Shown one piece after another: positions 42,747-51,070 of a stretch of DNA of 64,000 bases (positions are counted from its first letter, which is position 1; each line of letters starts with the position of its first letter). Where the stretch lies: assembly GCF_019430945.1 (NCBI RefSeq), contig NZ_JAHYCB010000003.1, positions 248,001-312,000 of the forward strand. Reading direction: 5' to 3'. The stretch comes from Neorhizobium populisoli (GTDB lineage Bacteria; Pseudomonadota; Alphaproteobacteria; Rhizobiales; Rhizobiaceae). The position numbers and the translations under genes were made by a program. Under the pieces are notes generated by a model. That model was not told where the DNA came from and did no database searches. It worked only from the letters and a program-made list of their open reading frames with translations.

Positions 42747-44603
42747 ATGAAGATGTCCCACCCCGCGCTCCCCGAAATTGCCGCCGCAACTGCCGCTGGC
42801 GGCGCAGCGCCGGACGCCGGGCTCGGCCTTTTGCCGGTCTGGAAACTTTCCGATCTTTATGCCGCGAAAGACGCTCCGGAATTTGTCGCCGATATGGAAA
42901 AGGCCGGCAAGCTGGCCGTCGCCTTCGAGGATAAATGGAAGGGCAAGCTCACTGAGGCTGCAACGAAGACGGGCGCCGGCGGCATCGGCGAGGCGCTCAA
43001 GGAATATGAGGCGATGGACGATCTGATCGGCAAGATCGGCTCGTTTGCCGGCCTCACCTATTTCGCCGACACTTCGAGCCCGGCAAATGGCAAGTTCTAC
43101 GGCGACGTGCAGGCGAAACTGACCGACATGTCGGCACATCTCCTGTTTTTCGCGCTCGAATTGAACCGCGTCGATGACGCCGTGGTGGATGCCTGCATGG
43201 ATCGCGATCCCGCGGCCGGCCATTATCGCCCCTGGATCGTCGACCTCAGGAAGGACAAGCCCTTCCAGCTCGACGACAAGCTGGAACAGCTCTTCCTCGA
43301 AAAATCGATGACCTCGGCCGCCGCCTTCAATCGCCTGTTCGATGAGACGATGGCGGAACTGCGCTTCGAGATCGACGGCGAGAAGCTGCCGATGGAAGTG
43401 GCGCTCAACATGCTGCAGGAACCGGAGCCGGAAACCCGCGCCAAGGCGGCTGCGGCACTCTCCAAGACCTTCGGTGAAAACCTCCGCGTCTTCACCTTGA
43501 TCACCAATACGCTCGCCAAGGACAAGGAAATCTCCGACCGTTGGCGCGGCTTCGAGGACATCGCCGATAGCCGCCATCTGGCAAACCGTGTCGAGCGCGA
43601 GGTGGTCGATGCACTGGCGGAAGCCGTCGCCCAGGCCTATCCGCGCCTGTCCCATCGCTATTACGCGATGAAGGCCAAATGGCTCGGAATGGAACAGCTG
43701 AACTTCTGGGACCGCAACGCACCACTGCCGGAAACCCCGAATGCGCTCATCCCCTGGACCGACGCCAAGGCCACCGTTCTCGACGCCTATCGCGGCTTTG
43801 CCCCGGAGATGGCCGATATCGCCGGCCGCTTCTTCGATGAGGAATGGATCGACGCGCCGGTGCGTCCCGGCAAGGCCCCGGGCGCCTTCGCTCATCCCGT
43901 CGTACCCTCGGCCCATCCCTATGTTCTGGTCAACTACATGGGCAAGCCGCGCGACGTGATGACGCTTGCCCATGAACTCGGCCACGGCGTGCATCAGGTT
44001 CTGGCCGGCGGCCAGGGCGCGCTGATGTGCCAGACGCCGCTCACCTTGGCCGAAACGGCTTCCGTGTTCGGCGAAATGCTGACCTTCCGCGCGCTGCTGG
44101 AAAAGACCAGGGACAAGCGCGAGCGCAAGGCGATGCTCGCCCAGAAGGTCGAGGACATGATCAACACGGTCGTGCGCCAGATCGCCTTCTACCAGTTCGA
44201 GCGAAAGGTCCACGCGGCCCGCAAGGAAGGCGAACTGACCGCCGAACAGATCGGCGAACTCTGGCTCTCCGTCCAGGGCGAAAGCCTCGGGCCGGCAATC
44301 AAGATTTCGGAAGGTTACGAGACGTGGTGGACCTATATCCCCCACTTCATCCACTCGCCCTTCTACGTTTATGCCTATGCCTTCGGCGACTGCCTGGTGA
44401 ACTCGCTTTATGCGGTCTACCAGAACGCGGCTCCGGGCTTCCAGGACAAGTATTTCGATCTCCTCAAGGCCGGCGGGACGAAGCACCATTCGGAACTCTT
44501 GAAGCCGTTCGGGCTGGATGCCACCGATCCGTCGTTCTGGTCTAAGGGACTGTCGATGATTGAGGGGCTGATCGATGAGCTGGAGGCTTTGGATCGGGGA
44601 TAA
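42747..44603 (+). CDS. pepF: M3 family oligoendopeptidase
   Basis: A 618-residue cytoplasmic zinc peptidase. Catalytic motif HELGHGVHQ (HExxH) lies near 410, followed about 25 residues later by ASVFGEMLTFRAL with the third zinc ligand Glu. The rest is helical as in PepF/thimet-like peptidases. AAGGAAC precedes the ATG. It is divergent from the regulator, sharing a 150-bp control region. It probably degrades peptides released by ATP-dependent proteases. Confidence 0.93.
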   Translation: MKMSHPALPEIAAATAAGGAAPDAGLGLLPVWKLSDLYAAKDAPEFVADMEKAGKLAVAFEDKWKGKLTEAATKTGAGGIGEALKEYEAMDDLIGKIGSFAGLTYFADTSSPANGKFYGDVQAKLTDMSAHLLFFALELNRVDDAVVDACMDRDPAAGHYRPWIVDLRKDKPFQLDDKLEQLFLEKSMTSAAAFNRLFDETMAELRFEIDGEKLPMEVALNMLQEPEPETRAKAAAALSKTFGENLRVFTLITNTLAKDKEISDRWRGFEDIADSRHLANRVEREVVDALAEAVAQAYPRLSHRYYAMKAKWLGMEQLNFWDRNAPLPETPNALIPWTDAKATVLDAYRGFAPEMADIAGRFFDEEWIDAPVRPGKAPGAFAHPVVPSAHPYVLVNYMGKPRDVMTLAHELGHGVHQVLAGGQGALMCQTPLTLAETASVFGEMLTFRALLEKTRDKRERKAMLAQKVEDMINTVVRQIAFYQFERKVHAARKEGELTAEQIGELWLSVQGESLGPAIKISEGYETWWTYIPHFIHSPFYVYAYAFGDCLVNSLYAVYQNAAPGFQDKYFDLLKAGGTKHHSELLKPFGLDATDPSFWSKGLSMIEGLIDELEALDRG

Positions 44604-44635
44604 GGTCTAACGCTCCCATCCTGTTGATCGAAGTT

Positions 44636-44861
44636 GCCCCTCACCCTACCCCTATCCCCGTTATGACGGGGAGAGGGAACGTGCCCTACTCAGCGCCGAA
44701 AGAGGCAGAAGCGGTGCGGCAAATCCCTTCTCCCCAGCGGGGAGAAGGTGCCGGCAGGCGGATGAGGGGGCGACGGGGAGTGACGCCTAATCCTTGGCGT
44801 CGTAGGACTTGGCCCCCTCATCCGACCCTTCGGGCCACCTTCTCCCCACTGGGGAGAAGGG
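44636..44861. repeat. Rhizobial palindromic repeats (RPE-like)
   Basis: Two inverted copies of one element occupy 44725-44770 (CCCTTCTCCCCAGCGGGGAG..., ending GATGAGGGGG) and 44813-44861 (CCCCCTCATCCGACCCTTCG..., ending GGAGAAGGG). A degenerate relative, with CCCC-GTTATGA-CGGGG, lies at 44636-44680. Such GGGGAGAAGG palindromes are common between genes of Rhizobium and relatives. Confidence 0.8.
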
Positions 44862-44929
44862 AAATCTCGCCCCTTGCGCGCCGCCAAAAACGCTCGCATT
44901 GAATGCGAAACATTTGGTTTTAGCCGAGA

Positions 44930-46099
44930 ATGACAAACGCCACCCCCTTTGCCCTCTTCCGAGACGACCCCGCGGCTCAAAGCATGGTCTTCGACCAGCC
45001 GCAGGAAATCGTCATCGCCCGAACCGCCGCCGAGATCCTGCCCGCCCTCCGCCGCCTGGAGGAAGCGCGCCTGAACGGAAAATGGCTGGCGGGCTACATT
45101 TCCTACGAAGCAGGCTACGTCTTCGAGGACAAGCTCCGCCCGTTGATGGCCGAAGGCCGCGAGACACCCCTCCTCGCCATGGGCATTTTCGACGCCCCAG
45201 CCGGCAATGAGCACCCTTTGGCTGCCGCCTACCCCGCCAATGACAGCAACTTCCTCACCGCCCCCCACGCCGGCTGGGATTTCGAGACCTATCGCGAGCG
45301 CTTCGAAAAGCTGCATCAGCACCTGCGCAACGGCGACTGCTACCAGGCAAATCTCACCATGCCGATCACCGCCCGCTGGCAGGGCGATCCGCTGCGCGCC
45401 TTCTGGTCGCTCACCGCCCGCCAGCCGGTGCGCTACGGCGCCTTCATCGATTTTACCGAGGCAGCCGGCGGCCCGCTGATCCTCTCCCGTTCGCCGGAAC
45501 TCTTCTTCTCCGTCGATACGGACCGCTTCATCGAAACCCACCCGATGAAGGGCACCGCCGCACGCGGCGCCACGAAAGAAGAGGACGATGCGATCATCGC
45601 CGGCATGCTCGCCGACGAAAAGACGCTCGCCGAAAACCGCATGATCGTCGACCTGCTCCGCAACGACATTTCCGTCATCAGCGAGGTCGGCACGCTCTCG
45701 GTGCCCAAACTTTTCAAGATCGAGACCTACCCGACCGTCCACCAGATGGTCAGCCATGTGCGGGCGAAGCTCAGACCCGAAATCGGCTTCCCTGAAATCC
45801 TCTCCGCCCTTTTCCCCTGCGGTTCGATCACCGGAGCCCCGAAACTATGGGCCATGCAGATCCTCCACCGGCTGGAAGACCAACCGCGCGACGCCTATTG
45901 CGGCGCGATCGGCTGGTGCGATCCGGCAGGCCCGATGCGTTTTTCGGTGGCCATCCGCACGATCTCGCTTTTCAACGACGGCAAAGCGGTCTTCAATGCC
46001 GGCGGCGGAATCGTCTTCGACTCGGAGGCGCAGGCCGAATATGATGAATGCCTGTTGAAGGCACGCTTTGCAGTAGGCGATCAATGGATTTCTCGCTGA
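44930..46099 (+). CDS. pabB: Aminodeoxychorismate synthase component I
   Basis: A 389-residue chorismate-binding enzyme that, with a glutaminase subunit, makes aminodeoxychorismate for folate synthesis. Diagnostic motifs: ETHPMKGTAARG, then ENRMIVDLLRNDIS, SLPCGSITGAPK-like LFPCGSITGAPKLWAM, and AYCGAIGW. The C-terminal AGGGIVFDSEAQAEYDECL ends the family domain. The next gene overlaps it by 16 bp, giving the common pabB/pabC pair. No glutaminase (pabA) is in the window. Confidence 0.93.
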   Translation: MTNATPFALFRDDPAAQSMVFDQPQEIVIARTAAEILPALRRLEEARLNGKWLAGYISYEAGYVFEDKLRPLMAEGRETPLLAMGIFDAPAGNEHPLAAAYPANDSNFLTAPHAGWDFETYRERFEKLHQHLRNGDCYQANLTMPITARWQGDPLRAFWSLTARQPVRYGAFIDFTEAAGGPLILSRSPELFFSVDTDRFIETHPMKGTAARGATKEEDDAIIAGMLADEKTLAENRMIVDLLRNDISVISEVGTLSVPKLFKIETYPTVHQMVSHVRAKLRPEIGFPEILSALFPCGSITGAPKLWAMQILHRLEDQPRDAYCGAIGWCDPAGPMRFSVAIRTISLFNDGKAVFNAGGGIVFDSEAQAEYDECLLKARFAVGDQWISR

Positions 46100-46785
46100 T
46101 CGAAACGATGCGATGGGAACCCGGCACGGGGTTTCTGCGCCTGGACCAGCACTTGCGCCGGCTGAGCCGGTCGGCAGATGCGCTCGGCTTCCGCCAGCCG
46201 CCAGCCGATGTGCAAAAGCAGCTTGCCGCGGCAGTGGCAGAAGGCGAAACGCCGCTCCGCGTCCGCCTCGTCATGACATATCGCGGCAAGGTCGAGATCA
46301 CCACCACGCCGTTTGCGCCGCTTGCCGCCGATACCGTCTGGAAAATACGGGTCGCCAGGACGGCAATGCCTTCCGATGATCCGAACTGCCGCCACAAGAC
46401 CTCGCGCCGCGAGCTTTACGAAACCGCCCGCGCCGAATTCACGCCTGACGAAGCCGACGAGGTCCTGCTGCTCAACGAGCGCGGCGAGGTCTGCGAAGGC
46501 ACGATCACCAATGTTTTCGTCGAACAACCTGATGGCTCACTGGCAACACCGGCGATCTCCAGCGGCCTGCTCCCCGGCATCCTGCGCGCCGACCTGATCC
46601 GCGAGGGCCGCGCAAAAAGCCATGTCCTGAAGCCCACCGACCTCGAAGGCCGCCGCTTCTTCGTCGGCAACTCCCTGCGCGGCCTGATCGCCGCCGAACT
46701 CATCGGCGAAATCGCCCGCGCGGAAAAACCGATCGAAGCCCCCCGCCCGGCAGCCCGCGCCAAGACCGCAAAGGCCGGCCGGTGA
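46084..46785 (+). CDS. Class IV aminotransferase, probable aminodeoxychorismate lyase
   Basis: Start MDFSLIETMRWEPGTGFLRL overlaps pabB by 16 bp. The 233-residue product has RRLSRSADALGF, CRHKTSRRELYE (PLP lysine KTSRR), ADEVLLLNERGEVCEGTITN and TPAISSGLLPGILRADLI, which are the class IV PLP-enzyme motifs. With pabB next to it, the likely reaction is release of pyruvate from aminodeoxychorismate to give 4-aminobenzoate. Confidence 0.88.
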   Translation: MDFSLIETMRWEPGTGFLRLDQHLRRLSRSADALGFRQPPADVQKQLAAAVAEGETPLRVRLVMTYRGKVEITTTPFAPLAADTVWKIRVARTAMPSDDPNCRHKTSRRELYETARAEFTPDEADEVLLLNERGEVCEGTITNVFVEQPDGSLATPAISSGLLPGILRADLIREGRAKSHVLKPTDLEGRRFFVGNSLRGLIAAELIGEIARAEKPIEAPRPAARAKTAKAGR

Positions 46786-47159
46786 CGGCCGCGCCACAGG
46801 ACCTCGTCGATCACCTGCTTGTGCTGGAGAAAGCGCTGCAAACCCGTGAGGTCCGCAGCTCAGCAGAAAAGATCGGCGAACTCCTGTCGCCGGATTTTCG
46901 CGAATTCGGCCGCTCCGGCCTCGCCTATACGTTCGAAGACATCATCACTCGCCTCGTCGCAGAGGCCGGTTTGAACAATACGGATATTGCTGATTTCAGC
47001 GTGTCGGTGATTGCGGAGAATGTCGCACTTGCCGTCTATCGTGGCATCCGCACCGAAGAGGACGGCAGCCGTCAGTTCACCAACCGCAGTTCCCTCTGGC
47101 GTCTTGATGCGGATGGCAAATGGCGGATGGTGTTTCACCAGGGCACTGCCACGGCGTAA
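46782..47159 (+). CDS. DUF4440 / NTF2-like small protein
   Basis: GTG start overlaps the stop of the upstream pab gene (GTGA). The 125-residue protein has LLSPDFREFGRSGLAYTFED and SSLWRLDADGKWRMVFHQGT, which match DUF4440/NTF2-like folds. Such proteins bind small hydrophobic ligands or act in stress responses; no role in folate synthesis is known. It is probably co-transcribed with pabB. Confidence 0.8.
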   Translation: MTAAPQDLVDHLLVLEKALQTREVRSSAEKIGELLSPDFREFGRSGLAYTFEDIITRLVAEAGLNNTDIADFSVSVIAENVALAVYRGIRTEEDGSRQFTNRSSLWRLDADGKWRMVFHQGTATA

Positions 47160-47171
47160 GCGCCACCCCCT

Positions 47172-47402
47172 TTACCTCGGCAATGCGGCGTGGGCCGCCA
47201 GTCCCTCTGCATCGAGTACCGCAATCAGATCATCGACAAAAACGCTGTTCGGCAACACGAAGAAGATTAGGAGGCCGTCCGGGGCGTTGGTCCAGTTATC
47301 GGCTGCCGCCAGCATAAGGATGGGCCACTCCTTCGGCGGGTAGGTTTCAAGTCCACGCGACAGCGCCGCTTTGAGCCTTTCTGCGCCCTCGGCTTCCATC
47401 AT
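47172..47402 (-). CDS. Hypothetical small protein (76 aa)
   Basis: A leftward frame with SRGLETYPPKEWPILMLAAA and GLLIFFVLPNSVFVDDLIAV. The upstream frame, with SPNLFFREPDSS and a familiar coding look, is open as far as a TAG near 47477 but contains no start codon. The gene may be an N-terminally truncated remnant. No family known. Confidence 0.45.
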   Translation of the reverse strand: MMEAEGAERLKAALSRGLETYPPKEWPILMLAAADNWTNAPDGLLIFFVLPNSVFVDDLIAVLDAEGLAAHAALPR

Positions 47403-47474
47403 GGTTTCGTAGTTCAGGCTGCTATCCGGCTCGCGGAAAAACAGGTTGGGTGACGTGATCTTGATAGACCGCGC

Positions 47475-47669
47475 CTAAAGCGCGTGAGACATCGGATAGT
47501 GTTTGAGGTTTTCCAGATCGCAGCCCCGGCTCATTGGAGATGCGACTGCCGCCGCCATGCCGCACCCCAGGAAAATGATGACCCAGAAAATGAGCCAGTA
47601 TGCCCGATAGGCGAGATCTCTTTGATCGCCATCGGTTTCGCTCGCCTCTTCAAGCCGTAAAATCTGCAT
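47475..47669 (-). CDS. Small single-span membrane protein (64 aa)
   Basis: From MQILRLEEASETDGDQRDLA the product has an acidic N-terminus, a hydrophobic helix (AYWLIFWVIIFLGCGMAAAV) and a short polar tail with DLENLKHYPMSHAL. A longer frame from 47729 is possible. No ribosome binding site is obvious and no family is recognised. Confidence 0.45.
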   Translation of the reverse strand: MQILRLEEASETDGDQRDLAYRAYWLIFWVIIFLGCGMAAAVASPMSRGCDLENLKHYPMSHAL

Positions 47670-47817
47670 CCCATACCCCTGTGCCGCCCGGCGCAAATTT
47701 TCCCGACTGCGGTGTTTGTAGGGCTGCAAGGCGATGTTCCAAGTCTTCGCAACGGATTTTTACAAGCAGCGGAAACTGCCGTACAAGAATCGAAGATGAC
47801 TTTCGCGCCGGACCGAC

Positions 47818-48726
47818 ATGAACGACAGACCCCTCGTCCATACGCCCTATGACGGCTCCTCGAAGCCGTTCACGATCGGCCTTATGCAGCTCGATCCGGA
47901 CTATTGGATCGAACCGGACGAGGATCTTGCCTACCATCTGGCGGAGAAACGCAGGCTGTTTGCCGAACATGGCGAACAGGTTTTTCGCGCCGAACCGGAC
48001 ACGGCAGACGCGCAGCAGGAGATCCTGGATGCACTCTGCGTCTATCTCCCGTCGCATCATCCGGCGGCCTATTGCCGGGATGGAAACATCATGCGGCTGG
48101 CGGGCGCTGAACTAGATCTGGCCGACATCTCCATCCCGCCCCTCCTGCGCGCCGGCCTGCTTGTGCAGGACGACCTCGTGATCATGCGCAGGGGCGAAGC
48201 CGGCTGGCGCATCGCTGCCGCCTTCCTCGCCTTCCCCTCCTCCTGGTCGCTGTCGGAAAAATTCGGCAAGGTCATGGATGAAGTGCACGCGCCGGTGCCG
48301 GATTTCCAGGGCGGTAGCCGCAATGCCGGGCTGATCAACCGCATGTTCGACAACCTTTCGCCGCAGCGTTTCGTCGAGCGCTGGAACTGGTCGGTGAACT
48401 GGGGTTACGAACTTTATCGCCCCGCGCCTCAGCCTCGTTCCGAGACCGCACCCATTCCGCCGGAAGGTGCCTATCTCAGGGTCGAACGACAGACGCTACG
48501 CAAGATGCCGGTCTCGGGCGACATCCTCTTCACAATCCGCATCTATCTCGATCCGGTCACCGCAATCTCAAGGCAGCCGGATGCGCCAAGGCTTGCCGCA
48601 TCGCTCGCCGATCAACTGCAAGCGATGAGCGACGCCCAGATCGACTACAAGGGCCTGACGGAAAAGCGCGCCGAGCTTGTCGACCTGCTGCGGCAAATCG
48701 CCGGAAATCCGGTCGAGGCGGAATAA
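47818..48726 (+). CDS. DUF3445 / heme-dependent N-demethylase-like protein
   Basis: A 302-residue protein. It contains IGLMQLDPDYWIEPDEDLAY, then CVYLPSHHPAAYCRDG, VQDDLVIMRRGEAGWRIAAA and AFPSSWSLSEKFGKVMDEVH, with a VPDFQGGSRNAGLINRMFDN motif, all features of DUF3445. Members of this family have been linked to heme-dependent oxidative N-demethylation of substrates. The neighbours give no further hint. Confidence 0.85.
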   Translation: MNDRPLVHTPYDGSSKPFTIGLMQLDPDYWIEPDEDLAYHLAEKRRLFAEHGEQVFRAEPDTADAQQEILDALCVYLPSHHPAAYCRDGNIMRLAGAELDLADISIPPLLRAGLLVQDDLVIMRRGEAGWRIAAAFLAFPSSWSLSEKFGKVMDEVHAPVPDFQGGSRNAGLINRMFDNLSPQRFVERWNWSVNWGYELYRPAPQPRSETAPIPPEGAYLRVERQTLRKMPVSGDILFTIRIYLDPVTAISRQPDAPRLAASLADQLQAMSDAQIDYKGLTEKRAELVDLLRQIAGNPVEAE

Positions 48727-48880
48727 ACGCATCGCCTTTTTATTGCTGTCACAAGCAGGCCCTTTATTGTAACGCAAATTTATGATCTAGAGCCCGCGAA
48801 ATCGCGGTTTCAGCATTTCGCTCACTGCCGAAGAAGCGGGGGCAGCGACCTGAACGGTCGCCGATCCAAAGGAGAAAGAC

Positions 48881-50332
48881 ATGTCAGACACGAAACATCC
48901 GGTATATGCCGAAATCACCGGCCCGATCGTCATGATCGGCTTCGGCTCGATCGGCCGCGGCACGCTGCCGCTCATCGAACGTCACTTCAAGTTCGACAAG
49001 AGCCGGATGGTCGTCATCGACCCGCGCGAGATTCCCTCCGACATGGAGATTCTCAAGAAGCATGGCATCCGTCACATCAAGGAATATGTGACCAAGGAGA
49101 ACTACAAGGATCTCCTGAAACCGCTTCTGACCGAAGGCAAGGGCCAAGGCTTCTGCGTCAACCTGTCGGTCGATACCGGTTCGCTCGACCTGATGAAGAT
49201 GTGCCGCAAGCTTGACGTCCTCTACATCGACACCGTCGTCGAGCCCTGGCTCGGCTTCTATTTCGACAAGGGTATGAAGAACGCCGACCGCACCAACTAT
49301 GCGCTGCGCGAAACCCTTCGCAAGGAAAAGGCCAAGAACCCGGGCGGCACGACTGCCGTTTCCACCTGCGGCGCCAACCCGGGCATGGTGTCCTGGTTCG
49401 TCAAGCAGGCGCTGGTCAACCTCGCCAATGACACCGGCCTGAAGTTCGACGAGCCGGATCAGCACGACCGCGAAGGCTGGGCGAAGCTGATGAAGAAGCT
49501 TGGCGTCAAGGGCGTCCACATTGCCGAGCGCGACACCCAGCTCACCAAGAACCCGAAGCCGCTGAACGTCTTCTGGAATACCTGGTCTGTCGAAGGCTTC
49601 ATCTCTGAAGGCATGCAGCCGGCCGAACTCGGCTGGGGCACCCATGAAGAATGGATGCCGAAGAATGCCAAGAAGCACAAGAAGGGCTCCAAGGCCGCCA
49701 TCTATCTGGAACAGCCGGGCGCCAACACCCGTGTGCGCACCTGGTGCCCGACCCCGGGCCCGCAGTATGGCTTCCTCGTCACCCATAACGAGTCCATCTC
49801 GATCGCCGACTATTTCACGGTGCGCGACAAGGACGGCGAAGTAACCTTCCGCCCGACCTGCCATTACGCCTATCACCCGGCCAATGACGCAGTCCTCTCG
49901 CTGCACGAAATGTTCGGCAATGGCGGCACGCCGCAGCCGGTTCATCACGTTCTCGACGAACACGAGCTGGTCGAAGGTCTCGACGAACTCGGCGTACTGC
50001 TCTACGGCCACGAGAAGAACGCCTACTGGTTCGGTTCGCGCCTGTCGCTGGAAGAAACCCGCCGCATCGCGCCTTACCAGAACGCCACCGGCCTGCAGGT
50101 CACCTCGGCGGTTCTCGCGGGCATGGTCTATGCGTTGGAAAACCCGAAGGCCGGCATCGTCGAAGCCGACGAGATCGACTACAAGCGCTGCCTCGAAGTG
50201 CAGCTGCCCTATCTCGGCCCGGTCGAAGGTCACTACACCGACTGGACCCCGCTCGATGGCCGCCCGGGCCTCTTCCCGGAAGACATCGACACCAAGGACC
50301 CATGGCAGTTCAAGAACATCCTCGTCCGCTAA
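48881..50332 (+). CDS. hss: Homospermidine synthase
   Basis: A 483-residue NAD-dependent enzyme that makes sym-homospermidine, a major polyamine of rhizobia, from putrescine. The N-terminal Rossmann motif reads IVMIGFGSIGRGTLPL, with a catalytic-domain VSTCGANPGMVSWFVKQALV and HRHP-like HYTDWTPLDG. AAAGGAG precedes the ATG. A strong terminator follows the stop at 50353, so it is a single-gene unit. The length and motifs are normal for the rhizobial enzyme. Confidence 0.93.
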   Translation: MSDTKHPVYAEITGPIVMIGFGSIGRGTLPLIERHFKFDKSRMVVIDPREIPSDMEILKKHGIRHIKEYVTKENYKDLLKPLLTEGKGQGFCVNLSVDTGSLDLMKMCRKLDVLYIDTVVEPWLGFYFDKGMKNADRTNYALRETLRKEKAKNPGGTTAVSTCGANPGMVSWFVKQALVNLANDTGLKFDEPDQHDREGWAKLMKKLGVKGVHIAERDTQLTKNPKPLNVFWNTWSVEGFISEGMQPAELGWGTHEEWMPKNAKKHKKGSKAAIYLEQPGANTRVRTWCPTPGPQYGFLVTHNESISIADYFTVRDKDGEVTFRPTCHYAYHPANDAVLSLHEMFGNGGTPQPVHHVLDEHELVEGLDELGVLLYGHEKNAYWFGSRLSLEETRRIAPYQNATGLQVTSAVLAGMVYALENPKAGIVEADEIDYKRCLEVQLPYLGPVEGHYTDWTPLDGRPGLFPEDIDTKDPWQFKNILVR

Positions 50333-50352
50333 TCCGGCGAGCCTCAAAAACG

Positions 50353-50382
50353 AGCCGCCTGCACCTTCAGGCGGCTTTTTTT
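50353..50382 (+). terminator. Rho-independent terminator after hss
   Basis: AGCCGCCTG and CAGGCGGCT form a perfect 9-bp stem with a 6-base loop, then TTTTTTT. It is one of the clearest terminators in the window. Confidence 0.9.
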
Positions 50383-50484
50383 GTGCATTGGAAAACCCTC
50401 GCCTTTTCAAGGCCACATCTTGCGTTACATAGACGTCAGGCGGCATGGTCTGCCATCAGATCAGGACCGAATCGCGGGAGACCC

Positions 50485-50853
50485 ATGATGAAACTGAAAG
50501 CGAGCCTCGTGCTCATCGCTGCAGCCAGCCTGACCGCCTGCGTGTCCTCCCCGCCACCGGACCGGATGCCTCAGCCGTCTGCTCAGCCGCAGGGCGTCGA
50601 GGGCAGTTGGGTCGATCCGAACGGCATCGTTTCGCAGTTCCAGGGCGGCACCTTCACCACCCGTTCCAGCGACAGCAACACGCTGCTCGCCTCCGGCAAC
50701 TATGTCAGCCTGTCGCCGACACTGGTCGAGATCAACATGACGTCACTGGTGCGCAAGACCCAGTCACGCGTAAACTGCTCGCTCGTCACGCCGACGCAGC
50801 TCAACTGCACGCAGGATAGCGGCGCCCAGTTCTCGCTCGCCCGCCGCGGCTGA
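50485..50853 (+). CDS. omp10: Outer membrane lipoprotein Omp10-like
   Basis: A 122-residue lipoprotein precursor. Signal KASLVLIAAASLTAC has an LTAC lipobox, so the mature protein starts at the cysteine and is lipid-anchored. The mature part GVEGSWVDPNGIVSQFQGGT, with LSPTLVEINMTSLVRKTQSR, closely matches Brucella Omp10 as I remember it. GGGAG precedes the ATG; a second ATG lies one codon later. Terminator at 50881. Confidence 0.85.
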   Translation: MMKLKASLVLIAAASLTACVSSPPPDRMPQPSAQPQGVEGSWVDPNGIVSQFQGGTFTTRSSDSNTLLASGNYVSLSPTLVEINMTSLVRKTQSRVNCSLVTPTQLNCTQDSGAQFSLARRG

Positions 50854-50880
50854 GCCGGAATTGACATTTCGCAAGACTGG

Positions 50881-50904
50881 AAAACCCCGCGCAAGCGGGG
50901 TTTT
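50881..50904 (+). terminator. Rho-independent terminator after omp10
   Basis: AAAACCCCGC and GCGGGGTTTT form a perfect 10-bp stem with a GCAA tetraloop, followed by a short C/G-rich tail. It ends the omp10 transcript. Confidence 0.85.
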
Positions 50905-51070
50905 CGCGTTTGGCGCGCAGATCAAGAGAAATGCAGCACTGTCACATTTCCCTTGAAACGGGCCGGCCATGATGAAAACATGGTCGTATAACGATTGTCA
51001 CGGTGGGACGTTAGAACAATCCGAAACGCGGCGGCCGATGAGCGAGCCGATAAAACAGGAGAGAGAACAG

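Noticed and set aside
42636-44489. 617-codon minus-strand frame opposite the M3 peptidase
   Set aside because: Exact antisense shadow of a gene with clear catalytic motifs; the translated sequence has no family character.
48884-50446. 520-codon minus-strand frame opposite hss
   Set aside because: Antisense shadow; hss is unambiguous.
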